Of a stretch of 12,620 nt of DNA, positions 5,978 to 11,718 are shown one piece after another (the first letter of the stretch is position 1; the number at the start of each line of letters is the position of its first letter). The position numbers were made by a program, and so were the translations under genes. The DNA comes from Actinomycetes bacterium (lineage in GTDB: Bacteria > Actinomycetota > Acidimicrobiia > Acidimicrobiales > RAAP-2), in assembly GCA_021802025.1 (NCBI GenBank), contig JAKABC010000033.1:1-12620 (forward strand), read 5' to 3'. Under the pieces are notes generated by a model, which was not told where the DNA came from, did not search any database, and was given only the letters and a program-made list of their open reading frames with translations.

Positions 5978-7092
5978 CCCCAGACCTCGGCCGCGGTCTC
6001 GACGACCAGGCGCAGCTTGGCCACCTCGTCGTCGAGGGTGATCGAGTTGCCCTCGACGGTCGAGGAGAAGCCGCACTGGGGCGAGAGGCAGAGCTGGTCG
6101 AGGTCGACGAAGCGCGCCGCCTCGTCGATCCGCCGCTTGAGGTCGTCCTTGGATTCGAGCTGGCCCCGCTTGGTCGTGACCAACCCGAGGACGACGGCCT
6201 TGCCCTTGGGCACGTAGCGCAGGGGCTCGAAGCCGCCGGAGCGCTCGTCGTCGTACTCGAGGAAGAAGCCGTCGACCTCGAGCTCGCCGAAGAGAGCCTC
6301 GGCGACGAAGTCGTAGCCGCCCTCGGCGGCCCAGTAGGACTGGAAGTTGCCCCGGCACGAGTGGGTGGTGACGAACATGCCCTCGGGGCGGTCCTTCAGG
6401 GCCGCGTTGATCTGGCGGATGTAGCGCAGGTGCTGGTGCTCGGCGTCGTCACCGCGGCCGGCGATCATGGCGCGCTGGGCCGGGTCGTTGAGGTAGGCGA
6501 GCGAGGTGTCGTCGAGCTGGAGGTACGTGCAGCCCAGCGCACCCAGGCGGCGAACCTCCTCGGCGTAGGCGGCCGACAGGTCGTCCCAGAACGCCTCGAC
6601 GTCGGGGTAGACCGCGGGGTCGATGGCCGCCGCACCCCCGCGATAGTGGACCATGCTCGGTGAGGGGATCGTGAGCTTGGGGGTCGCCGTCGTTACGGTC
6701 GAGCGCAAGAAGCTGAACGCGTCGCCGAAGATCGTGTGGCCGAGTCCGATCGGGCCGTCGACCGCCAGGGCGGCCGAGGTGAAGGCCGTCTCGCCCTGGG
6801 CGTTCTTAAAGGGGACCTGGATCGTCTCGTCGGTGGTGCGCACGCCCGAGAGCTGGTAGATGAAGTCCATGTGCCAGCTGGTGCGGCGGAACTCGCCGTC
6901 GGTCGCCGCTCGCAGTCCGAGCCCCTCTTGGAGGGCCACCGCGTCACGGATCGCGGCGTCCTCGGCGGCCCGCAAGCCCTCGGCGTCGAGCCGGCCCGCG
7001 GCGTGGTCGGCGCGCGCGTCGAGCAGAGCGCGCGGCCGCAGCAGGCTGCCGACGTGGTCGGCGCGGAACGGGGGCGTGGAGCGAGTCGTCAT
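5974..7092 (-). CDS. MetE C-terminal-domain (YxjG-type) methyltransferase, putative cobalamin-independent methionine synthase homologue
   Basis: The 372-aa TIM-barrel protein corresponds to the catalytic C-terminal half of MetE without the N-terminal domain, the same size as Bacillus YxjG/YxjH. The folate/substrate region FRADHVGSLLRP starts at residue 9. Zinc site candidates are THSCRGN (His244, Cys246), the Glu of GFFLEYDDERSGGFEP (275-290) and SPQCGFSS (Cys340). The expected reaction is methyl transfer to homocysteine or a similar thiol; the methyl donor for this short class is not settled by sequence. The ATG has no Shine-Dalgarno, but TATCGT ends 6 nt before it, so a leaderless transcript is possible. 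It lies 36 nt downstream of the DUF805 gene on the same strand. No SAM or cobalamin riboswitch is visible upstream. Confidence 0.88.
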   Translation of the reverse strand: MTTRSTPPFRADHVGSLLRPRALLDARADHAAGRLDAEGLRAAEDAAIRDAVALQEGLGLRAATDGEFRRTSWHMDFIYQLSGVRTTDETIQVPFKNAQGETAFTSAALAVDGPIGLGHTIFGDAFSFLRSTVTTATPKLTIPSPSMVHYRGGAAAIDPAVYPDVEAFWDDLSAAYAEEVRRLGALGCTYLQLDDTSLAYLNDPAQRAMIAGRGDDAEHQHLRYIRQINAALKDRPEGMFVTTHSCRGNFQSYWAAEGGYDFVAEALFGELEVDGFFLEYDDERSGGFEPLRYVPKGKAVVLGLVTTKRGQLESKDDLKRRIDEAARFVDLDQLCLSPQCGFSSTVEGNSITLDDEVAKLRLVVETAAEVWG

Positions 7093-7128
7093 GGGCCGAC
7101 GATACCCAAAGGGAGTGTGCGCCGAGGC

Positions 7129-7569
7129 CTAGTCGTTGAACTTGGCGCCGCAGCCCGAGCAGAACGTCTGGCCCGGCAGGCGCAGCTTGCCGCAGACCGG
7201 GCAGTAGCCCGCGCCCTGCTGGAGGGAGGCCTCGGTGACCGCGGCCTCGCCACGCCCCTCGACGTACTTGTTGTTGTGGGTCTTGGTCGGGTAGGCGAGC
7301 AGCACCAGCGCCCAGGGCCAGATGAGGATGGTGAAGGCCCACCAGCCCGAGCGGCCGGCGTCGTGGTGGCGACGGACCATCACCGCGAGACCCGGGACGA
7401 GCACCGCGAGGGAGTACAGGGTCGAGACCAGCGGCGAGTGGGCCGCGCTCAGCACCAGCGAGGCGGCCAGGTTGAAGAGGAAGAACCACCAGTACTCCGA
7501 GCGGGCCGCGGCACCCCGGAAGTCCGCGTACTTGGTGAAACACGTGCGCACGGCCTGGGCTGGTCCCAC
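7129..7569 (-). CDS. DUF805 membrane protein with C-terminal double-CxxC zinc ribbon
   Basis: The 146-aa protein begins with the DUF805 signature: FTKYADFRGAAARSEYWWFFLFN (about 11-33) combines the usual FxGRxxRSEYW-type motif with the first helix. Further hydrophobic segments follow at about 34-43, 51-65 and 77-93, with RRHHDAGRSGWW between them, also typical of DUF805. The tail after residue 120 adds YCPVCGKLRLPGQTFCSGC with Cys123/126 and Cys137/140 in zinc-ribbon spacing, presumably cytosolic. Many DUF805 proteins lack this extension. AGGAGG sits 5 nt before the GTG start. It is upstream of the methyltransferase (36-nt gap) and divergent from sqdB. No function is established for DUF805 that I know of. 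Zinc binding is inferred from the Cys spacing. Confidence 0.85.
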   Translation of the reverse strand: MGPAQAVRTCFTKYADFRGAAARSEYWWFFLFNLAASLVLSAAHSPLVSTLYSLAVLVPGLAVMVRRHHDAGRSGWWAFTILIWPWALVLLAYPTKTHNNKYVEGRGEAAVTEASLQQGAGYCPVCGKLRLPGQTFCSGCGAKFND

Positions 7570-7605
7570 GAGTCCTCCTCGGGGGTCACCCTAGCCAAGG
7601 CCCGT

Positions 7606-7633
7606 GGGCCGACCGGGGACTCGGGGTCGGCCC
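7606..7633. promoter_or_regulatory. Inverted repeat in the DUF805-sqdB divergent intergenic region
   Basis: GGGCCGACC (7606-7614) is perfectly complementary to GGTCGGCCC (7625-7633), with a 10-nt spacer. The site is in the 141-nt gap between two divergent start codons and could be an operator or a hairpin in the leader of either gene. TAGAGT at 7646-7651 is a possible -10 box for sqdB, and TAGGGT (minus strand, complement of 7587-7592) for DUF805; neither has a good -35. Confidence 0.35.
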
Positions 7634-7654
7634 GAGGGCGAGGGGTAGAGTCGT

Positions 7655-7679
7655 GGGGCGCCGCCGCCCCCTCGGGGGC
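7655..7679 (+). promoter_or_regulatory. Two mutually exclusive hairpins in the predicted sqdB leader
   Basis: GCCCC at 7666-7670 can pair either with GGGGC at 7655-7659 (6-nt loop) or with GGGGC at 7675-7679 (4-nt loop). If transcription starts near TAGAGT (7646-7651), these alternatives lie in the first 30 nt of the sqdB leader. They could equally be chance in such GC-rich DNA. The true ribosome site AGGAG (7702-7706) lies beyond both stems. Confidence 0.2.
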
Positions 7680-7710
7680 CCCGACCGGCGACGAGACTGC
7701 TAGGAGAGTC

Positions 7711-8907
7711 ATGAAGGTTCTGGTCCTCGGTGGAGACGGTTTCTGCGGGTGGCCGACCTCGCTGCACCTGTCGGACGTCGGTCACGACGTGACCATCGTC
7801 GACAACCTGAGCCGACGCAAGATCGACGTCGAGCTCGAGGTCGAGTCGCTGACCCCCATCCGCCCGATCGGCGAGCGCCTCGCGGTGTGGCGGGCGCTCA
7901 CGGGCAAAGAGATCGGCTTCGTCAACCTGGACCTGGCCGAGGAGTACGACCGGCTCGAGTCGCTCATCCGCGAGGTCGCGCCCGACGCCATCGTCCACTT
8001 CGGCGAGCAGCGGGCCGCGCCCTACTCGATGCGCTCGGTCGCGGCCAAGCGCTACACCGTCGACAACAACGTGCGCGCGACCCACAACGTGCTCGTCGCG
8101 GTGGTCGCCTCGGGCCTCGACGTCGCCCTCGTGCACCTGGGCACGATGGGCGTCTACGGCTACGGGTGGTCGGGCTCGGCCCCGATCCCCGAGGGGTACC
8201 TCACCGTGAAGGTCCCGACCCCCGACGGCGAGATCGACCGGGAGATCCTCCACCCGGCCAACCCCGGCTCGGTGTACCACATGACCAAGACGCTCGACCA
8301 GCTGCTCTTCGCCTTCTACGCGAAGAACGACGGGCTGCGCGTGACCGACCTCCACCAGGGGATCGTCTGGGGGACCCAGACGCCCCAGTGCGCGCTCGAC
8401 GAGCGGCTCATCAACCGCTTCGACTACGACGGCGACTACGGCACCGTCCTCAACCGCTTCCTCATGCAGGCGGCCATCGGCCACCCGCTCACCGTGCACG
8501 GCACCGGCGGCCAGACGCGGGCCTTCATCCACATCCGCGACACCGTGCGCTGCATCGAGATCGCCCTGGCGAACCCGCCGGCCAGCGGGGACAAGGTCAA
8601 GGTCTTCAACCAGGTGACCGAGACCCACCGGGTGCGCGACCTGGCTGAGCTCGTCTCCAAGCTCACCGGGGTCGACGTCGCCTACCTGCCCAACCCCCGG
8701 GTCGAGGCCGACGAGAACGAGCTCAACGTCGAGCGTGAGCAGTTCGTGTCGCTCGGGCTCGACCCGACCTTCCTCTCCGAGGGGCTGCTCGAAGAGGTCC
8801 GCGACGTCGCCTCGCGCTACAAGGACCGCGCCGACACGAGCAAGATCGTGGCGCGCTCGGTGTGGCGCCGCGGCATGGAGGTCGCCCCCGACCTCGTGAC
8901 CCGCTAG
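7711..8907 (+). CDS. sqdB: UDP-sulfoquinovose synthase
   Basis: The protein makes UDP-sulfoquinovose, the head-group donor for sulfolipid SQDG, from UDP-glucose and sulfite with tightly bound NAD+. It is 398 aa, full length for SQD1/SqdB and conserved end to end. The NAD loop is GGDGFCGWP (7-15), followed by DNLSRRKIDVELEVESLTPI (31-50) and HFGEQRAAPYSM (96-107). The catalytic Thr is at 145 in LGTMGVYGYG, and YHMTK (189-193) is the SDR Tyr/Lys pair. GIVWGTQTPQ (217-226), the LDERLINRFDYDGDYGTVLNRF segment and HGTGGQTRAFIHIRDTVR (263-280) are the sugar-nucleotide end signatures. ATG 7711 has AGGAG 4 nt upstream; the long open frame upstream of it is antisense shadow. No sqdX/sqdD glycosyltransferase is in the window, so the final acceptor is unknown. 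The enzyme should be cytosolic. Confidence 0.95.
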   Translation: MKVLVLGGDGFCGWPTSLHLSDVGHDVTIVDNLSRRKIDVELEVESLTPIRPIGERLAVWRALTGKEIGFVNLDLAEEYDRLESLIREVAPDAIVHFGEQRAAPYSMRSVAAKRYTVDNNVRATHNVLVAVVASGLDVALVHLGTMGVYGYGWSGSAPIPEGYLTVKVPTPDGEIDREILHPANPGSVYHMTKTLDQLLFAFYAKNDGLRVTDLHQGIVWGTQTPQCALDERLINRFDYDGDYGTVLNRFLMQAAIGHPLTVHGTGGQTRAFIHIRDTVRCIEIALANPPASGDKVKVFNQVTETHRVRDLAELVSKLTGVDVAYLPNPRVEADENELNVEREQFVSLGLDPTFLSEGLLEEVRDVASRYKDRADTSKIVARSVWRRGMEVAPDLVTR

Positions 8908-8913
8908 GGCTAT

Positions 8914-8936
8914 CGCCCGACGGGCGCGCGGCCCGT
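8914..8936 (+). terminator. Short hairpins between sqdB and the next gene (weak terminator or attenuator candidate)
   Basis: Two overlapping stems are possible: CGCCC-gac-GGGCG-type pairing within 8914-8926, and ACGGGC (8920-8925) with GCCCGT (8931-8936) around a 5-nt loop. They exclude each other. Neither is followed by a T-tract. They occupy most of the 43-nt gap after the sqdB stop, so partial termination or mRNA stabilisation is possible. Confidence 0.3.
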
Positions 8937-8950
8937 GTGAGGATGGGGCC

Positions 8951-9418
8951 ATGCCCCCTTCGATCTACGAGTACGTGCGGCACCCGCGCGCGGCCGAGCT
9001 GCGCGAGGGACGGCCGGTGACGACCACCGACCTGCGCCAGCCCCGCTCGGACAGCTGGATCGCCCGGGTCAACTCCAAGGTCGGCCTGCGGGTGACCCTG
9101 GTCGTGGGCACGATGTGGTGCGCCTACCTCTTCAGCGTGATCGCCCTCGTGGCCCTGCCCTCGGCCCTGCACCAGGGCCTCTTCTACGTCGTGGTCTGGG
9201 TGAGCTCGAGCTTCTTGCAGCTCGTGCTGTTGCCGATCATCATCGTGGGCCAGAACATCCAGGCCGCCGCCGCCGACCGGCGCGCCGAGGAGACCTACAA
9301 AGACGCCGAGGCCGTCCTCAAAGAGGCCGAGGAGATCCAAAAGCACCTGCTGGCCCAGGACGAGGTGATCGCCTCGATCCTCACCCGGCTCGAGAGGGCG
9401 ATCCCGCCCTCGGCCTAG
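8951..9418 (+). CDS. Two-helix membrane protein, DUF1003-like
   Basis: The 155-aa protein has a polar N-terminal 40 residues, two membrane helices (about 47-69 with GTMWCAYLFSVIALVALP, and 77-100 ending QLVLLPIIIVGQN) and a charged, probably coiled helix (103-150). The arrangement of two helices, then a Q-N motif and a long Arg/Asp/Glu-rich helix resembles DUF1003 proteins, but I am not certain it belongs to that Pfam family. No enzymatic motif is present. It starts 43 nt after sqdB on the same strand, so cotranscription is possible but not proven, given hairpins in the gap. ATG 8951 has GAGGAT upstream. Its stop is only 3 nt from the stop of the convergent tandem-TetR gene. Confidence 0.75.
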   Translation: MPPSIYEYVRHPRAAELREGRPVTTTDLRQPRSDSWIARVNSKVGLRVTLVVGTMWCAYLFSVIALVALPSALHQGLFYVVVWVSSSFLQLVLLPIIIVGQNIQAAAADRRAEETYKDAEAVLKEAEEIQKHLLAQDEVIASILTRLERAIPPSA

Positions 9419-9421
9419 GCG

Positions 9422-10663
9422 CTACTCGCCCCGGGCGCGCGCCAGCTCGCCGACCTGCTCGGTGAAGGCGCGCCACGCGGGATCGAGCCCGGCGACCAGG
9501 GCGCCGCGTAGGGGCTCGGCGACGGCGTGCAGCTCGGTCTCGCTCGGGGCCACCCCCAGGGTCGAGAGGTAGCTCGTCGCCGAGATCAAGAACGTGCCCG
9601 CGCGCAGCCGCTGGCGCAGCGCGACGCGTTCGCTGTCCGACAGACCCGACAGGAACGAGGCGACGGTCTCGAGCTCGGTCAGCCGGTCGAGGATGGCGGC
9701 GCGGATGCGCTCGTTGTGGGCGCCGGCGATGGTCATCTCGAGGTTGAACAGGGCGCGCACCTGGTTGGCCGGCGCGGCCGCGTCGAGCAGGATCTCGGTG
9801 AGCCACCCCTCGCGGGTCACCTCGAGGCGACCCGCGCCCGAGTAGAGGCGCGCGCGCATGACCGTGCGCATCGCCTCGACCGCGAGGTCCTCCTTGGAGG
9901 CGAAGAGCTTGTAGATGGCCCCGGGCGAGCAGTTGGCGCGCCGGGCGATGCGCGAGATCGTGGCCCGGGTGTAGCCGCTGCGCCCGATGACCCCGAAGGT
10001 GGCGACCGAGAGCTGGGTGCGCAGGTCGTCGCTCGGGGGAGGGGTGAAGGGCGCCGGCGGGGCGAGGGGCGGGACCGGCCCGACCGCGGCGGGGGGGACC
10101 GAGAGGCCGGCCACGAGGACCTCGAAGAGGGCCGTCTCGAAGGCGTCGTCGACGCCGAAGCGGTGCGTCGCGGCCAGCACCACCAGACAGAGGGTGAACA
10201 GCACCGCCACGCGCAGCCCCACCGCCGGGTCGAGGTCGGGACGGGCCCAGCGCCCGATGAGGTACTCGTCGATGAACGGCTCCACCTCCTCGTGCACGGT
10301 CGGGAGGCGCCGGGCGGTGAAGAGCACCTGGAAGCACGCGACGTCGGCCGGCTCGACCCGGTCGATCCACCGGCGCAGGTCGGCGGCGCGCTCGGGTCCG
10401 GGCTCGCGCACCAGCGCCGCGCACAGGTCGTAGAGGGCGACGGCGCGCGCGAGCAGCGTCGAGTTCCACAGGTCGACGAGCAGCTCGTCCACGTCCTCGT
10501 AGCGGGCGTAGGTCGCCCCGTGGGTGAGTCCGGCCCGGTGGCCGACGTCGCGCAGGCTGAGGTGGTCGACCCCCACGCGCAGCACCTCGGCGACGCCGGC
10601 GTCCCTGATGGCGGCGTCATTGGCGAGGGCGCGCGCGCTGCGCGCCCGCGGGGTTCGGGCCAT
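9422..10663 (-). CDS. Tandem TetR regulator with two HTH domains in one chain
   Basis: The protein carries two complete TetR-like modules. Counting from MARTPRARS at 10663 (413 aa), the first HTH spans about 18-66 with LSLRDVGHRAGLTHGATYARY. A helical domain follows, then a Pro-rich linker at about 189-211 (PPLAPPAPFTPPP). The second HTH spans about 215-266 with TISRIARRANCSPGAIYKLFASKEDL, followed by a second ligand-type domain. TetR proteins usually have about 200 aa and one HTH, so this is an in-frame fusion or duplication. The two HTHs are quite different in sequence, which suggests an old event or a fusion of unlike regulators. An in-frame ATG at 10690 would add 9 residues, but it has GGAG only 2 nt away. 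It diverges from the 52-aa/DUF3445 unit and so probably controls it; the ligand is unknown. Confidence 0.85.
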   Translation of the reverse strand: MARTPRARSARALANDAAIRDAGVAEVLRVGVDHLSLRDVGHRAGLTHGATYARYEDVDELLVDLWNSTLLARAVALYDLCAALVREPGPERAADLRRWIDRVEPADVACFQVLFTARRLPTVHEEVEPFIDEYLIGRWARPDLDPAVGLRVAVLFTLCLVVLAATHRFGVDDAFETALFEVLVAGLSVPPAAVGPVPPLAPPAPFTPPPSDDLRTQLSVATFGVIGRSGYTRATISRIARRANCSPGAIYKLFASKEDLAVEAMRTVMRARLYSGAGRLEVTREGWLTEILLDAAAPANQVRALFNLEMTIAGAHNERIRAAILDRLTELETVASFLSGLSDSERVALRQRLRAGTFLISATSYLSTLGVAPSETELHAVAEPLRGALVAGLDPAWRAFTEQVGELARARGE

Positions 10664-10741
10664 GGTCCACCCTACCGAAAGGTTTTCCATAACTCCGAAC
10701 CGTTTGACCTATATGGGTCTGGAGCGTGCAAGAGTTGTGAC
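10664..10741. promoter_or_regulatory. Divergent, lower-GC control region between the tandem TetR and the DUF3445 unit
   Basis: This stretch is visibly richer in A/T than its surroundings. AAAGGTT (10678-10684) and AACCGTT (10698-10704) form an imperfect inverted repeat (6 of 7 pairs, 13-nt spacer) and are a candidate operator. On the + strand TTGACC (10704-10709) is a good -35; the only -10-like sequence at a usable distance is CAAGAG/AAGAGT near 10729-10735, a poor match ending just before GTG 10742. On the minus strand TATAGG (complement of 10708-10713) and TAGGGT (complement of 10670-10675, 5 nt before ATG 10663) are possible -10 boxes. Only the region, not each box, is well supported. Confidence 0.4.
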
Positions 10742-10900
10742 GTGCACTCCCTGATGGCGACCGGCCTGGTCCCCCTCGGGCACCTGCCCGGGGTCCACGC
10801 CGGCCAGGCCCTGCCGGCCGCGCGGGTGGTCGTGCTGGCGGTGCCCGCGCTCGCCGCCGTCTTCTACTTCGCCGTGGTGCGCCGTCGGCGCGACCGGTGA
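10742..10900 (+). CDS. 52-aa single-pass membrane peptide, translationally coupled to the DUF3445 gene
   Basis: The predicted peptide starts with GTG (MHSLMATG), with an alternative ATG at 10754 giving 48 aa. A Gly/Pro/His-containing N-terminal half (LVPLGHLPGVHAG) is followed by one hydrophobic helix (about residues 29-46, VVVLAVPALAAVFYFAVV) and a basic end RRRRDR, which by the positive-inside rule would be cytosolic. The family is not recognised. The main support is context: it begins at the end of the divergent control region, and its TGA overlaps the next gene's GTG as GTGA (10897-10900), the typical form of coupled translation. There is no strong ribosome site. It could be a leader peptide or a small partner of the downstream protein. 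Confidence 0.5.
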   Translation: MHSLMATGLVPLGHLPGVHAGQALPAARVVVLAVPALAAVFYFAVVRRRRDR

Positions 10901-11718
10901 TCCCCTACGTCCCCCTCGAGCGCCGGCCCTTCCGGCTCCACATGGGCCTGCGCCCGCTCGAGCCCTCGCGCTGGCTCGAGTTCGACGAGGACGCCGCGGC
11001 GCTGCGGTCGTTGCGCGCGCGCCTGATCGACGAGGAGCGCGAGCGCGTCGTGGCGCTCGACGAGCCCGGTCGGGCCCCGAGCGCCGAGCTGCTCGAGGTC
11101 GTGCTCGACCACCTCGCGCGCGTCCACCCCGAGCGGGTGGCCCCTATCGGCGACGACCACCCGCTGGTGGAGGCGGCGCGCCTGGTGTGCGAGGACCTGT
11201 GCGTGATGGTCCGTGAGGACGCCTGGCGGCTGCGCGCCGCCGTGGTCTGCTTCCCCTCGCGCTGGGACCTGCGCGAGAAGATCGGGGCGACGCTGCGCGA
11301 GATCCACGGGCCGGTCCCGGGCTACGAGGCGGCCCTCGGGGACCCGGTGGACGCCTTCTTCGACCGGATCGACGTCGCGCGCGGCTACTGGCGTCTCAAC
11401 TGGACCCTGCTCGACACCCCCGAGCTCTTCGTGCCCGAGGGCGCGCGCGCCGCGCCCGGGGGCGACCTCGAGAACTGGTACTTCCGCGTCGAGCGCCAGA
11501 CCTTCCGGCGTCTTAGCGGGTCGGGCGCGGTCGTCTTCACCATCCGCACCTACGTGGCCCCGGCGGCCCGGCTGGCCGAGCGTGACGAGCACTTCGTGGA
11601 GGCGCTGGTCGACCAGATGGCCTCGGCGCCCCCGGCGATCCAGGCCTACAAGGGTTGGGTGGGCGTCGCCGAGCGGCTCGACCCTAGGAGGCGAGCGTCG
11701 AGTCGGCCGGACCACTGA
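10897..11718 (+). CDS. DUF3445 / heme-dependent oxidative N-demethylase (HDOD)-like protein
   Basis: The 273-aa protein matches the DUF3445 family, which includes the heme alpha subunit of the oxidative N-demethylase (HODM) that removes methyl from secondary amines using a PAS-like heme fold. Recognisable blocks are FRLHMGLRPLEPSRWLEFD (12-30), VVCFPSRWDLREKIG (116-130), IHGPVPGY (136-143), RLNWTLLDTPELF (166-178) and RVERQTFRRLSGSGAVVFTIRTYV (197-220). Length is close to other single DUF3445 proteins. I cannot assign the heme ligand from sequence alone. No flavin or ferredoxin reductase partner, as found with characterised HODM, is visible in the window, so substrate and electron donor are open. 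Its GTG start overlaps the preceding 52-aa gene, and its last 35 nt overlap the convergent DUF2510 gene. Confidence 0.85.
   Translation: MIPYVPLERRPFRLHMGLRPLEPSRWLEFDEDAAALRSLRARLIDEERERVVALDEPGRAPSAELLEVVLDHLARVHPERVAPIGDDHPLVEAARLVCEDLCVMVREDAWRLRAAVVCFPSRWDLREKIGATLREIHGPVPGYEAALGDPVDAFFDRIDVARGYWRLNWTLLDTPELFVPEGARAAPGGDLENWYFRVERQTFRRLSGSGAVVFTIRTYVAPAARLAERDEHFVEALVDQMASAPPAIQAYKGWVGVAERLDPRRRASSRPDH

Noticed and set aside
4466..6358. 630-codon minus-strand open frame across the MFS gene
   Set aside because: Its Arg/Gly/His/Glu-rich translation has no domain. It is a high-GC antisense shadow of the MFS and MetE-like genes.
7093..7128. SAM or cobalamin riboswitch ahead of the MetE-type gene
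   Set aside because: The gap is only 36 nt and holds no conserved riboswitch core; the 5' region of the possible longer transcript (7570-7710) also shows none.
6736..7710. Open + frame running continuously into sqdB, giving an apparent 723-aa protein
   Set aside because: The part before 7711 is antisense to the methyltransferase and DUF805 genes and has low-complexity Arg/Gly/Ala composition. SqdB homologues start at MKVLVLGG, and AGGAG precedes ATG 7711.
7591..8952. 453-codon minus-strand open frame opposite sqdB
   Set aside because: Composition is typical of antisense translation of a GC-rich gene (many Val, Asp, Glu, Arg), there is no motif, and sqdB is unmistakable on the + strand.
9527..10741. 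Long + frame preceding the 52-aa peptide
   Set aside because: It is antisense to the tandem TetR gene. Only the part after the divergent control region (from 10742) is considered possibly coding.
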